From positions 308,588,322-308,652,321 of the forward strand of contig NC_135783.1 of assembly GCF_051106095.1 (NCBI RefSeq): DNA of 64,000 nt, in the 5' to 3' direction. A program made the translations under genes and the position numbers. The notes beneath the pieces were generated by a model. The model did not search any database. It was not told where the DNA came from and saw only the letters and a program-made list of their open reading frames with translations. The first letter of the stretch is position 1; every line of letters starts with the position of its first letter. The stretch is from Pogona vitticeps. Lineage: Eukaryota; Chordata; Lepidosauria; Squamata; Agamidae. This document shows, piece by piece, positions 12,856-28,340 of the stretch.

Positions 12856-14170
12856 GAGGTGATAAAGTGACTGCAGGTGTCACCTTAAATTTGTGGTTCT
12901 TCGAGGACTAAAGTCTTACTTTTCTTTTGAAAAATGAAAGCTTAGAAACTGGTCCAGTTGCTAGCTACACAGGGACCAGGTGGAATATCTACCAGGTAAT
13001 ATGGCAGCACTAATTTCTTGAACTGGAGTTTAGCTACCTTCTTGCGTTTAAGTGCAGGCTATCTTAATTGGTAATTCCTGTGTCCCACTGGTATCACCGG
13101 AAGGGAAAAAAAGTCAAACAACACCTTTTTATCTTTCCCATTGAAAAATAAAGGGGTTTACAAATGTTTCAGTGTGACCTGTTTGTAAAGGCTTATATTC
13201 AGAGTGCTTTTTTTGTATATTTTCAGCATTTTATGTCATCCGTTCTGCTTATATGTTAGAACAATTGTCACTACTCTGTTAGAAAGTGAACCTCAAAAGT
13301 ACAGCTACTTATTAAGCAGGATAACTAACATATATTTTTCACATGTCCCTACATCAAGCAAGGTAGCAAGCCCACAATCAAGTTGTAGTTTGCATTTGGT
13401 TCTAGTCCGTTTTGTTTAATCCAACCATCTAGAAAATGGTCTACTGTATGTTAAAAACAGGTGAAGTACTATGACTGCAAAATTTTCAACATCATATTAG
13501 TGTTATTTTTTTGCATACTAGACACATGATAAATATTTAAACACACACTGATTTCAAGAGGAGGGGAGGAGCCCTCTATGAAAAATGATACAGTTCTTTT
13601 ACCAGAGTCATTTTTCCATACTTAAAGAGATCAGCCATGCAGCTTTTTCCCCCAGTAGGCCAATTAACTATTTTGACTGTTTTACGTTTTACTTACAAAA
13701 TTCCATGAAGAATAAAATTGTATTAGGGACTAATTGGCCGCCAGATGGTATTATTATAACTGAAGCAGTGTCTGTTATAATGTAACAGGGTTCTGCACTG
13801 TGATTTTAACTATTTCAGGCAACAGGTGATGGATAATGATATTGCTTTAATGTGAAGTTTTCCTTTTTAATGTGTAATATTCCGAAGGAGAGGAAGCTCA
13901 GTTCAACAGGGCTGCACATTTAATGCACTGATTAGCATGACTGTGATCAGCTAATGAATTTTTAACAATTTATCAACAAGCATGATTTCAAGCAAAAAGA
14001 CTGGGACTTGGTATTGGTAAAATACCTGGCACTGTGCAGGCCATGCAAATTTATGCCAGTTCCTTCTACTCTTGCCCACAGTGGATGAAAAGGAAACTTA
14101 TGGTTATTTCTTCTCAATTTCCCCCTCTCTCTTGCAAAACACATACACATGGCAAAGAAATTTGGCTTTC
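12856..14170. other. Unique sequence; possible conserved block
   Basis: No gene is seen. The stretch 13730-14000 is non-repetitive, rich in TAAT-type homeodomain cores (for example ctgattagcatgactgtgat and ctaatgaatt), and has the look of a vertebrate conserved non-coding element. That is an impression, not a demonstration. Confidence 0.3.
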
Positions 14171-14174
14171 CTCC

Positions 14175-14481
14175 TAATAGTAACTATGGCTGAAATCCTG
14201 TTGCTTAGCAAGTCGCAACTGAAGTAGAAATCAGCAAAACTTATGGAGGAGCCCTTTACCCCTCGTGGCTCCCTGTGACTCTCAAACTAGCCAGGAGCCA
14301 TGCAGAAGTTTTTAGGTGTTTTTTTTCCCACCAAGCCAGCAATAACGCTGCTGCTGCTGCTGCTCTTCCAGCTGGCTCCAGCGCCTTCCCGTTTCTGCCA
14401 TTAACCTTCTCACTTATCTATCAGTTTACTTAACAACCAAGTCATAAGAACAGAACTCGGTCGTTAAGTGAGGAGCACCTG
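14175..14481. mobile_element. Tigger-like MITE, right end clear
   Basis: The right end reads cggtcgttaagtgaggagca then cctg, followed by TA. On the minus strand this is the familiar caggtgctcctcacttaacg terminus. The interior includes (gct)6 at 14349-14366. The left end is not well defined and may be truncated. Confidence 0.45.
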
Positions 14482-14810
14482 TACAGGTGAAGCTTTCAGT
14501 CTGACTGGGAATCTTCTCTATCAATCTAAAAGAAAATTCTGGAATTCCTCCTTTATGCACTCAACTTGGTTAGTTTATTTGATGACCAACCAACGTGTTC
14601 ATCCATCTGTAGTACAGTCTGTTTCTCAGTGTTGAATGAACTTTTAACAATGAAATTCCATGCTGCTCAGGTGTAGTGAAACTATGTGTGTCTATTTCTA
14701 TAGCGTTCTATTAATGTGAACACTCTCTGGGCGGTTCAGAACATACAGTAAAATCATACCATAAAAACCATAATGTTCAGTAAAAATAATAAAAATACAA
14801 TAAACACACA

Positions 14811-15940
<1,130 letters not shown>

Positions 15941-15942
15941 TA

Positions 15943-17562
<1,620 letters not shown>

Positions 17563-17564
17563 TA

Positions 17565-19792
17565 TGTGCACACTGCAGACTTTTTAAATTGGAAAACCTG
17601 TTGGGCCAAGGACAAGTACAGATCAAAAACAGCCCAGAGAACAAAATAACTTCAAGTCTGAATGTGAGCCAAGCCCCAAGAGACATTGACAGGAATATAG
17701 CTCTAAACTATCCCTATCAAAGTTACATAGAAGATAATGAATACCCCAGCAAAAGAGTCATCTCACAGGAGAGCACTTCTGTAGAAAGGCCAGGTAAATT
17801 GAATCACTTTCTTTTGTTTTTATGCTAGAAGCATTGTCTGGAGGTCTGGGAAAGCAAGTATTCTAGAATGGTTTGTCCCTCTTCTTCTTCCTGTTTAGTC
17901 AAATGGCTTGTTCTATTATCATTGTTCCTGGATTAGCCGGGTGGCATGATTATAATCAGGGCAGAACAGGTTGAGTAGACAAATGATTTGCAAGTGGGCA
18001 AATATTAGTTGTTCTGGGTATTGGTGGGGGGATCTTATTTTTGTATCTATCTCTGCTTGAACCCTGCTGCTCCTGATCCCTCCCAAGCCTCTTTGTGCAG
18101 ACTTCATTTTTTTAAGCTGAAATCACAGGCTCCTTTCAGCCAGAGAATCTTGCTAGCCTATGTTGCTCTTCTAAATTCCCAGTTTCTGGTGTAGGACTCT
18201 GACAGTCTAGTCTCTCTTCTAATCCCTGCCCAAGAATTCCCTCACATTGTTCCAGCTGGAGTCCCAGTGCTCACCATCTCCAAGACATTCTGATGAGATT
18301 AAGTAGAGGTAATTTTGTCACCCTTAATCTATCCCCACACATTAGTGGCTCCCCAGTCTACCCCCCACCATTTATTTCTTTCTATGTATGTGTGGTATAG
18401 GAAGATATATTTCCTTTATTTATTCTTCTCATTCATATCTCATTTCTGCAAGTAGTCTTCTCAGGCACTGCAGAACTTTGCAGTGCAGTCTGAATTTGAG
18501 AACCATGTGAGTTTGCTTCTTTTGACCCTATATTTCCCCGTATTTACTATATACTCTATTGTTTAATCTTTGGTATTTCCCAATAGAATCATTGTGCATA
18601 TTTTACTTCTTATGAATAGCTCGGCATGAGTGTGAGATGTGCTGTCCATTCTGTGTCAAGGCTCACTCTTGTCAGGTGTGTCTCCAAGCATGTGTGAGTT
18701 TGTGCATGTGCTCTGAGAGCATCCCTGGTAACGGAGTGCCTCTTCTAAATGTATGTTAAATATACTGTCTGGTCTGTCCATAAGATGGGAATGGTGGCTC
18801 AGTCAGCATATTGCAGCCATTATATGCAAAGACCCCAAGCTGATCGTATGTCAGAGCTTAGCATCTTCTTTTTTTTCCCCAGACCAGGACTGAATAAATT
18901 TGCTTCACTCTTCCTTCTAAGGATCTCAAGGAAATGGACCTGTTATGATGTGAAGTAAATTGTCTCAGCAATAGGCCTTACGGTTTAAGGACATGGCAAG
19001 TGAATCTAGGTCAAAAGATAGAAGGAATCTTAGAGACAATTTTTAAAAAATTGTTTGCATCCTTTTGCAGTGAATCTATGTTTTGAATGAGAGAGGATAG
19101 AGGCAGCTTGCAATCTAATCACTTTAGCGTATGGGTTATATTCAGCCTATAAACTCCTCATTATTCATAAAGAAGTATGTGTTTAATGATTAAAACCCCA
19201 AGGGTTTAGTCGATAGAATAATCTGCATTTCTAAGGAAAATATAAGAAGTGGAACTAGAACACTTGCTCTTGGTTTTGTTGTGTGTGTGTGTGCGTGCGT
19301 GCGTGTGTGTGTTTTAAACAATATCCCCAATTTCCCTATCCGTTGGCTGTCTCAGTTGGATATGTGTATTGTGCAGTCTGGATCTAATAATGGCTAATTA
19401 TGCAGTTGTTTATCAGCTCATTTGAAACATTTTGAAATTCAGTCTAGCTCAGCAAATTGCTTGTGCTTAAGGCATTTTCTACATTCTAGAAATTATAATA
19501 TCCCCAGAAGGCGAAGAATTAATAATAAAAATCCTCTTTTGTAAAAGATTATCATTGCAGAGCAAATGGAGCACATCCTTTTCCTTCCCTGGTACATTTA
19601 ATATTCTCATTGCCCCTCCCTCTCCTGCAGAAAGTTTGGTAAAAAAGACTGTGTAAGGATCACAGTTTTGTTAACCTGTTAGGAGATGCATTTACTAAAC
19701 AAAGGCAGCAAGATGCCATTTTCACCGTCCATAATGCAGCCTAAATATGTTCAGTATATTTAATGTTGACAAAAAATTGATGTATGTATATG
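17565..19792. other. Unique sequence, no gene seen
   Basis: A GT-rich microsatellite lies at 19279-19312. The block 19380-19570 is non-repetitive with several TAAT and CATTTG-like cores, and may be a conserved non-coding element. No gene is recognised. Confidence 0.35.
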
Positions 19793-20012
19793 TTGTGTGC
19801 CATCAAGTCAATTCAACTTATGGCAACCCTTTCCAGTGTTTTCAAGGCAGAAAATGCACAGAAGTAGTTTACCATTGCCTTCTTCTAGGGCACCTTGAAA
19901 CTGTGCAGCTTGCCCATGAGTACACGGATTGAGTCTTATCGCAGGAGGCACAGTGGGAAATCAAACTCCCAGTCTCTGGCTCCACAGATACCACTGGGTT
20001 ATCCAGCCACCT
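19793..20012 (-). mobile_element. tRNA-derived SINE
   Basis: On the minus strand the 5' head has a tRNA-like B box (gggagtttgatttcccactg), followed by a unique body and a tail reading gggttgccataagttgaatt then gacttgatggcac. This is the layout of a common squamate tRNA-SINE. Two further relatives lie near 36.3 and 36.6 kb. Confidence 0.65.
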
Positions 20013-21721
20013 AGAAGATTGATAGGCTACCCAATTCTCAGATACACATGACAACAGTGATGATGATGGCAGCAGCATGTGAAGGATGTGTGCACTGAGT
20101 GGTCATTATCTATTTCAGATTATCCAGAGTTTACTACTAGATCTGGCATCCTTCACAGAGATCTATCTTTTGCCTATGCCAATCTATATGGACATCTCAA
20201 AGTTTCAAGGAGAAACAAAAATTACCATTGTAATAGCTCTGGAGCTTTAAACAGCCAGTGACAGCCAGGGTGGATTTTCATTTACATTTACAAAAGAACT
20301 ACAGTTCCAGTTTAATAGCATGTTCCAATTGGTTATGTCAACCTCCTGCTATGAGGTCCGGGTGCAAGATTTCTTTGAAAATCTACTGGTTCTGTAAGGC
20401 CATGCATAAGACTGGTGAAAAACTATGGCCTAGAAGGAGCTCCATCTATTTAACAAAGGTTGCTCCAGACAGGTTCCTCTTAGACTGTTCGTGTGATTCC
20501 CTTGTTACTGATCCTTTATGCTTATTGACTAGAACCAGTTTATTGTGCTATAGTGTATATCGTCCTCAATGTGAATGCCTTTTTGTTTATAATATATACA
20601 CAGGGAAGTAATAGATGCAGAGAGATTGAATGCCAAGAGGCAGGCAGTTCATTTGAAAGACACATCTAGAGTGTGCAAGTGAAGCAAAAGCCGTTTATAA
20701 CGTCTTCAGAACTTCAAGCCTGAATTATAGTTTTAGTAATCAGTAGCTACCCGTCTCCTCTGTCATTTTTTGGTTAATATATTGCATGGAAGAGACTTAC
20801 AGCACAAGTTTTATAAGCCTGCAATAAAAATATAACAACTGTTGTATTAAATTATTTAAGTTGTAAACCATTGTAAAAAGGATAGAAAGTTTTATCGACA
20901 TGGAGGCAGAAAAAATTATTATGATAGAGTGTAAAATGTATTGTTGCTGATTACTAGAGAGTTTTTGCCTGGTTTAGCATATTGTAAATCTTTAGCCTGC
21001 CTTCAGAATAAAACACTTTATGAGAAGGGTTCCTTTAAATAAAATACCGGTCACTAGTTAAAGATGAAACCACAATAGGATTTATAATTTGCAAACAAAT
21101 CTCCAGAATTTGACTGGCGAACAGAAACTATCTTGGAGACCAAGAGGAAGGCAAATACTGAAAGTGTGAGGGATCAATGGATTTAAAACTTCCAGATTTC
21201 CCTGGAGAGAAATGGAGTATAGGAAAATAAATAACAGAGCACTATATTTTCAAGAAAAAGTTTACTGCTTTAATATTTTACTTTACAATTCATAGTAGAA
21301 GGAGAAAGCAATAATTTGAAATCAAGATGCAGAGCTGTGGATTGTCTAAAAATATAACATTTACCTATATTAGTTGTTAAAACTTTAAATAAACCATTAC
21401 AAAGATTAGTTTATTCTCCATAATATATCAGCTTAATCATCTATATTATTATAGTGAAATGATTTTCCTTCCTATATTTTCTTCTCTACCTCCAGAGCAG
21501 AATACCAAAGGCATATTTTCTGGTGGAAATGTTTTTATTGGTTAACTCTGGTAAATTCTTCAAAAATACTTAGGCTTTTTATAAGAGATATTACGTTTTT
21601 TGATTGCACTGTACACATTATCTCAGTAGTCTTTACAACACCCAGTACATAAGGCAGGGTAATTCTCCATAAATTAAATAGTAAGGTGGAACACAGGAGA
21701 AATGACATCTTCCAAGGATTT
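20013..21721. other. Unique AT-rich sequence, no gene seen
   Basis: No repeat body or gene is recognised. The open frame at 20258-20611 (117 codons) has no motif I know and no clear splice signals, and is treated as chance. Confidence 0.35.
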
Positions 21722-22061
21722 AGGGATGTGTATTTTGGATTTCTTGGACTACAAACTCCGTAATTCTCCATTCTGGGAGTTCCACCTGCCAGGCCCAGAT
21801 ACTATAGTCACCTAAGTTGTGTTTGAGAGAAGTCCCAGTTGCCAGGCTTCATGGCTTGCCTAACTTGCTATTTGGAAAGGAGCTGCCACAATTGGTGTTT
21901 TTTTTTTTTTCAAATAGAAAGATAGGTCCATCCAAGGCTTGAAGACTGCTAGTTAGGCCTCCTATTCAGGTGAGCACAGTTTATGTGTCTGTAAGGTCTG
22001 GGATTCTCAGAATGGAGAATTATGGGATTTGTAATCCAAAAAATAGGAAATGTGCATCCCT
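21722..22061. mobile_element. MITE-like foldback element
   Basis: The ends are long imperfect inverted repeats of about 55 bp: agggatgtgtattttggatt faces aaataggaaatgtgcatccct-type sequence, and the arms continue through the matched phrases aattctccattctg and cagaatggagaatt. The length is 340 bp with no coding capacity. The target duplication is not clear, so the superfamily is left open (hAT is possible). Confidence 0.65.
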
Positions 22062-23458
22062 CCTGTTTTATACTATTTAGTAATAGCATAGTTTAATTCA
22101 TGTGTGCCAGGATGTACATCCAAGTTAGGTTTAAGCAAGTAGTGTGTTTTGGATTGCAGCAAGAGTCTGTAGTCTTAGGCTATAACCATCTAACATACAA
22201 GTGGAACATTTATTGCCTTACAGATGTTGTGCAACTCAATGTCACCAGTGGTTAGGGATAATGAGAGATAATAAAGGACCACAGATTCTACATCCCTCTT
22301 ACTCATAGTTAACCTAGAAATAGATTCCATTTAATATGTCATTTTTATTTTTAATATATTAGTGTTGTTTTTATTGTTAATAACTATATTTTTATGTATT
22401 AGATTATTTATTATAATCATTGTAGGAATTGTCCTACTTTCAAACAAGAGAGGATGCAGATTCCATGATGATGGAAAGTTAAAAGTTGACATTACTGCAT
22501 TTCTGACAGTTATCTAGCAAATATTTAGGTATACTGTATTCGAGTTATTCAGCTATTTTATTATGTGCCTATATCTGTCTTGGTTTTACAAGGTACCACT
22601 TTGCCATCCTGAGCACATTTTACCTTTTTGGCAGCTAGCTAGGGTTACATGGAAAACCAATATGGGAACACTAGAGATCTTCATGCAGAGCTAGACAAGA
22701 ATCCTGCCTGGATCCTTGGAGAACTGTGACTAGTCTGAGCTGACAGTGCTGGGCTAGATGGAGCAATGATATCACTGTATGAGACAACTCCTTACGATTC
22801 GGAGCTCTGTTTTACCCTGACAGTTAAAAAAAAATCTAATGTACTTTTTCAAAACAAAACTTCAAACTACCTTTCAAAACATTCTTTTCTTTCACTGGGC
22901 CAAGGAATGCATGCTGTCACACACAAAAAGAATTTGGAGCCTCCAGTAGACTCTCCCTTTAATGAAGAGGGTGTGATACTTGCTGACGTAATGGTTTAGA
23001 GAGTGGACATCTTGCTTCATTTTGAAACTGACATCTCTCATTGGATGCTTTATTTCTCTTCAGTACTACTGCAGTATTATTAAAACTGGACGATGTGGCC
23101 ATGGCTCATGGTGGTGATTTTCTATCCTTTCTGAAACAGGTACAAGAATAAATCAAAGCAGTGTTTAACTATGTCTCATAGCTTGGCCTTCCCTTTTATG
23201 GGGAAATCTTCCTTGCCAAGATAGAGGTCATCTCTCCATCACTAGCCCTTCATGTTTCTCAAAAGTGATTAGAACGTCACATCAGTTTGTACTCTCTATT
23301 TCCTTTATTTCATAAATCCAATCTTAGCTACAGCGTAACTTCTGTTTATAGCCTTTGTTGGGGATGTACTTTAAAACTTCAGAAATCAAAATGCTGGTGC
23401 CTGCAAGGAGCACAAAGTAAACTGTATGGTACAATTGTATGAGTCATTATTGATTTGT
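22062..23458. other. Mostly unique; LINE remnant near 22690-22800
   Basis: The phrase ctgggctagatggagcaatg with actgtatgagacaactcc after it is a remnant of a widespread squamate LINE or SINE 3' end. The rest has no recognisable gene. Confidence 0.4.
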
Positions 23459-23469
23459 ATGCATATTCT

Positions 23470-23674
23470 CCTTGGAAAAAAACTTGATGTTAGGAAAGTG
23501 TGACGGCAAGAGGAGAAGGGGACGACCGAAGATGAGATGGCTGGACAGTGTCTGCGAAGCAACCAACATGAATTTGATAAAACTCTGGGAGGCAGTGGAA
23601 GATAGGCGGGCCTGGCGTGCTCTGGTCCATGGGGTCACGAAGAGTCGGACACGACTAAACGAACGAACGAGCGA
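23470..23674 (+). mobile_element. BovB, 5'-truncated young insertion
   Basis: Only the last 205 bp of BovB are present. They are still an open frame reading GKRRRGRPKMRWLDSV, AWRALVHGVTKSRTRL and end in a gaacgaacgaacga-type tail. An 11-bp target duplication, atgcatattct, flanks it (23459-23469 and 23675-23685). Strong resemblance to the BovB consensus and intact duplications suggest a young insertion. The same 3' tail is shared by BovB-mobilised SINEs, but no tRNA head is present here. Confidence 0.9.
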
Positions 23675-23685
23675 ATGCATATTCT

Positions 23686-24300
23686 ATCATAGCTGCCACA
23701 TCTGGAAAATATGAAGACAGACCAACCTTTAAGTTTTTGCCCTAAAGATATTTATAAGTGAGATTGCTTATGATCACACTTCTAGAATGGCCCAGGATAA
23801 TTCAAATGTAGGTGATGCATCACTGAAAGCATCCACACCTCCACCCATATCTTGTGAAGCAATTACTATCTTGTACTATTAACAAAGCATGATTAGATAA
23901 TGAAAGAGGCACAAAGCAGTGGCTTGAAGAAAATCAGTTCTAATGAGTCTGTACATACTTTCTAGCGTTACTGCTGGGGCTGACCAAAAAAAAACAGCTA
24001 TGACTACTGGATCAAGGGAATGTGGTGTGTGTTTTTTTTCACAATCTTTGTGCAGAGCATAGAATTGTACAATATAATACACAGTTTGCTTAGTAATTAA
24101 GTGGACAATATAGTGATTGGTAATTTGCTGTCTTATGTCCACCTGAATAAAATAGTTTATCATGCCCTTGATATAGATTAAGATTATGTTGTTTAGGGAT
24201 TCCATGTGTGCACGCATGTATTCAAGCACCTTCTCTCATGGGAAACTGGAATGAAATTTCACTAGTTTATTTCACATAAGTCACAAGATGCTGCAGTAAC
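23686..24300. other. Unique sequence, no gene seen
   Basis: This is AT-rich, with no recognisable gene, RNA or transposon. Confidence 0.35.
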
Positions 24301-24400
24301 GACTTCTAGTAATTGCCAGACTGGTTGTGGGATTGAACCTGTGACCTAAGAATGGTTTGCTGTGTATCCCGTAACCAATCCCCTGAGCCATCCATTACGC
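24301..24400 (-). mobile_element. tRNA-like SINE head
   Basis: On the minus strand, tggctcaggggattggttac (A-box-like) and ggtcacaggttcaatcccac (B-box-like, ggttcaatcc) sit about 30 bp apart, as in the tRNA-derived head of a SINE. No clear tail was found. Confidence 0.45.
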
Positions 24401-24540
24401 TCTTCCAGGCAGCTATGATTAAACTGTTCAGAGAAGTCAAACCTGGATCAATAGAAATGATCTACAATGAACTAATCATATACTTACCGTGTTCAGATGG
24501 GTATTTGGTACTTTTGTCACTGCATGTGGTTTACAATCTT
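24401..24540. other. Segment with a diverged second copy at 35.4 kb
   Basis: The stretch from ttccaggcagctatgattaa through gtgttcag aligns with 35407-35510, sharing attaaactgt, gatcaat.gaaatgatc, ctaatcat and gtgttcag in the same order. It could be an ancient interspersed repeat or a duplicated regulatory element. It carries no gene signature. Confidence 0.55.
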
Positions 24541-25332
24541 GGGAAAGACTTAATTCCACAACTTTATAACTGTAATCCTGGCTTTAACTTCCCTGTAATG
24601 TATTGGCAGAATCATGGCCATGAAAATGAAATAATTGGTGAAGCCAATCACCTGTTTCGAACATCTTATGTTAATTAGTTTAACATTAATGCCTTTATTC
24701 ATATTTATAACATACCTGTCCATAAACAAAGCAATGAGGGCCCTTTAACATTGCAAAACATTTGTGGCATTAGATTCTCAGTAGCTCGGCCCACCTTGCT
24801 GCTTTTCTGACCAACAAATTTCCAAAATTCACAACTAATTAATATTGGGACAGTTCCAGTAAATTGCAAAGAGAAGTGAGTTTTGTGCTTCTTATTTTCA
24901 GCAGCATCTAAAGAGCCTGTGTGTGGGGGTGATTGCCAAGTCAATGTCAGTGTAGAAGATCTACTCTGGTATATAACATTGTTCTGTTTCATTTTATTCC
25001 CTGGAGAAAGTAAAAAATATATTGTTGCGTCATTCCACCTAAGAATCTTTCTTAGCTTTCTTAGATATGATAAGGGCAAAAATTACACTGGGGGCAAGAG
25101 ACTTGGCATAAATGTTGCCTTTTTTGCCCACTACTCTTTTAAACTCAAATCAAGCAATATTGTACTTCTTGTAATACAGCTTGCAATCAGGTATATCTAA
25201 GTTTTGAAACTGACGCAGAGTATGATGAAACCCAACTTATTCCTCCCTCCTGCCCCCCTCCCAACCTCTTCTCTAATCATCTCAGGATGTCAGATCAATT
25301 AACAGACACTGTTACAGCAGAGTCTATGTGTC
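24541..25332. other. Unique sequence, no gene seen
   Basis: The open frames here (for example 24705-25079 minus and 24883-25200 plus) overlap on opposite strands, have no motif and are treated as chance. Confidence 0.35.
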
Positions 25333-25340
25333 CACTAAAG

Positions 25341-25697
25341 CAGAGGTCATCAACCCCCAGTCCGTGGCCCGGTACCAGTCTGTGGCCTGAGCCGGACCAG
25401 GCCACGGAGACAGACCTCTCCCCCCCATGCACTCTTCTCCACACAGCTGCTTTGCATGCATGCCAGCACCAGTGTGAGCGCTCCCCCATCCCTTCATGCA
25501 TGCGCCTGGGCACCCACACACAAGGGCATGTGGGTGTTCCTGCGCATGCGCGAAGGGCTGGGGGAGCGCTCATGCTGGCATGCACGCATGTGCTCCCCAC
25601 CACTCATGCAGCCGAGAGCACACGTGAGCACAGGGGGTGCCCCACCTTCCTTAGAGGCTCAGCTGGTCCGTGGTCCCAAAAAGGTTGGGGACCACTG
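25341..25697. mobile_element. hAT-like non-autonomous element with 8-bp TSD
   Basis: The element is 357 bp and GC-rich, with ends cagaggtcatcaaccccc and ggttggggaccactg as inverted repeats. A perfect 8-bp target duplication, cactaaag, lies at 25333-25340 and 25698-25705, diagnostic of hAT-type transposition. Open frames over this region on both strands are composition artefacts. Confidence 0.88.
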
Positions 25698-25705
25698 CAC
25701 TAAAG

Positions 25706-26924
25706 GACAACTTTGCTTCAGTATGTGTCATGACAGCTTCCTTGGAAAGAAAATATATATAAGTGAATTTAATATTTTTGAAAAATGCCAGATTGATGGT
25801 CTTAGAGAAAAGTCCGTGATTTACAGAAGACACAGTAAAGCTTTCCAAGCTTTGCCGACAGTTTCCAGCCCTAACCTGAAAACCTGACCTACCAGATCAG
25901 ATTTTGTAGATTTGTTTCAGGTGATCTCAATACCAGCCAAAGCTTGGTTACTGTGTCCTATGGTAAGGATTTGCAATTCAGTCAAAAGAAGAGAAAGGCA
26001 GAGGGATTGCATCTCCTCAAAGCATACCAAAGATGAAACAATGTAGTATGGTTAGATTGGATGCAGGCTGACTGAAGATAAATCTGTATTGCAGCATGGC
26101 ACAACTCCTTCCAGACATATGTCAACATAATGAGTCATTAGTGACCATCTGTACAAGTCAGGTCAGTGTTTAATGTGATCAAGCATGTATGCAAATATCA
26201 GAAGTACAGGTGTCTTGCTAAATTTTGCTAAAAACTCGGCCCTAGCTCATATTTGTATAGTATTTCACAACTTTTAATTCAACTGCAATGCTTCTCCAAA
26301 ATACAAATTTGATAAGGCTTACAAGAGTTTAGCCAGATATTTTCCAAAGCAAAGATTGAGCAGCTCTAGGGATCTTAAGGACCTCATTCTAATTCCAAAG
26401 GAGTTCTAGAAGTGGTCATTTCAGACCACATTAGCATGAGCTACCGGCCACTACTGTTGCCCTACCAGTGTGCTGAACAGGCAGGAAGAGGGGGGAAAGG
26501 AATTGCAAGCAAAAGGAGGAAGAAATAAAATATGAGAGGGACAAAAGGGATGGTATAAAAAGAGAAAGGAATCAGGTCATCCATGGGCTTCGAACCCACA
26601 CACTACTGTCCCCAAACTAGTTACCCATAAGAGAATATGACCCTGGATATGAAAAAAAAAATCCTTTGATCCTGCTCTAAGGAGAGTCTGATGTCAGGCC
26701 ACCCGAGATAGAAGTAAAAGATCAAACTGTGTAAAATATTTGTAAATAGTTCCTTTGGGAGTAACAAAGGTACACTGAAGTTAAAATCCAAAAGTAATGT
26801 AACAATAGGATCTAAACTGCCTCATTGGTGTAAGTAGTGATAATTCCTAAATATTTTTAAAAGTTACATTAAAGACCTTTTTAAGCATGTTCAAACTAGA
26901 TTTTTTTTCAAGTATTATTTTTAT
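25706..26924. other. Mostly unique; SINE-like remnant at about 26585-26640
   Basis: The minus strand around 26595 has gtgggttcgaagcccatgg, a good B-box, with an A-box-like stretch upstream, so a decayed tRNA-type SINE is possible. Nothing else is recognised. Confidence 0.3.
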
Positions 26925-27003
26925 CATTTATTTATTTATATTATATTATATTATATTATATTATATTATGTTATGTTATATTTATTTATTTATTATATTT
27001 ATA
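26925..27003. repeat. AT-rich simple repeat (TTATA/TTTA)n
   Basis: Tandem tattta, ttata and ttatg units run up to the 5' edge of the BovB copy that follows. Confidence 0.85.
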
Positions 27004-27632
27004 CCCCTTCATGGATTGTTGCCTTGTCGTGGCGAACAGGCTTGGGGTACAGTAATTCAGAGAAGCTATTGGCTATGCCATGCAGGGACACCCAAGACAG
27101 ACAGGTCATAGTGGAGAGTTCTGACTAAATGCGATCCACCTATAGCAGGAACTGGCAAGCCACTCCAGTATCTTTGCCGATAAAACTCCATGAACAGAAA
27201 CAAAGGGCTAAAATATATGACGCTGGAAGATGAGCCCCTCAGGTCAGAAGGCATCCAACATGCTACTGAGGAAGAGCGCAGGGCACGTACAAGTAGCTTC
27301 AGATCTAATGAAGTGGTTGGGCCAAAGCCGAAAGGATGCCCAGTTGCGGACGTGGATGAAAGTGAAAGGAAAGTCCGATGCTGCAAAGAAAAATACTGCA
27401 TAGGAACCTGGAATGTAAGATCTATGAACCTTGGTAAGCTGGATGTGGTCAAACAGGAGATGGCAAGAATAAATATTGACATCCTGGGCGTCAGTGAAGT
27501 AAAAGGGACGGGAATAGATGAATTCAATTCAGATGATTATCATATCTACTATTGTAGGCTAGAATCCCAGCAAAAACAAGACTTGGAGCTGATTGTAGCT
27601 CTGATCATCAGCTTCTTATAGCAAAACTCAAG

Positions 27633-27680
27633 CCGCCTAGAGTGGTCCTAACCGACTAGATAGGCGGGATATAAATCAAA

Positions 27681-27767
<87 letters not shown>

Positions 27768-27768
27768 G
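27633..27768 (+). mobile_element. L2-like tail with (TAAA)n, inserted in BovB
   Basis: The body ccgcctagagtggtcctaac and aggcgggatataaat is a truncated LINE tail, followed by about 90 bp of taaa repeats. BovB sequence continues on both sides across the break (caagc and cttaaa). The short aagc at both edges may be the target duplication. The same tail family occurs on the minus strand at 51.4 kb. Confidence 0.7.
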
Positions 27769-28340
27769 CTTAAATTGATGAAAGTAGGAAAAACCACTGG
27801 GCTAGTCAGGTAAAATCTAAACCAAATCCTTTATGAAGTGGAAGTGAAGAATAGATTTAAGGAAATAGATCTGGTGGACAGAGTGCCTGAAGAACTATGG
27901 ATGGAGGCTCGTAATGTTGTACAGGACTCAGCAAAAAAAAAAAAAAAACCACCATCCCAAAGAAAAGGAAATGCAAGAAAGCAAAGTGGCTGTCCAACAA
28001 GGCCTTACAAATAGCAGAGAAGAGAAGGGGAACAAAATGCAAGAGAGATAGGTAAAGTTACAGAAAATAGAATGCAGAGTTCCAAAGAATAGCAAGGAGA
28101 GACAAGACAACCTTTTTAAATGAACAGTGCAAAGAAATATAGGAAAATAATAGAAAGGGAAAAACCAGATATCTGTTCAAGAAAATTGGAGGTATTAAAT
28201 TAACATTTTGTACAAAGATGGACATGATAAAGGACAAAAATGGTAGGGACCTACAGAAGCAGAAGACATCAAGAAGAGGTGACAAGAATACACAGAGGAA
28301 TTATACCAGAAAGATCTGGATGTCCTGGACAACCCAGATA

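Noticed and set aside
24301-24400. A functional tRNA gene
   Set aside because: Box-like motifs are present, but no cloverleaf with acceptor stem could be drawn; a SINE head is the better reading.
24352-24678. 108-codon plus-strand frame as a possible exon
   Set aside because: It begins inside a SINE-like head and crosses a diverged duplicated segment whose second copy at 35.4 kb is not open in the same way.
25287-25887. Overlapping open frames of 100-143 codons on both strands
   Set aside because: They are explained by the GC-rich hAT-like element and run past its edges without splice signals or motifs.
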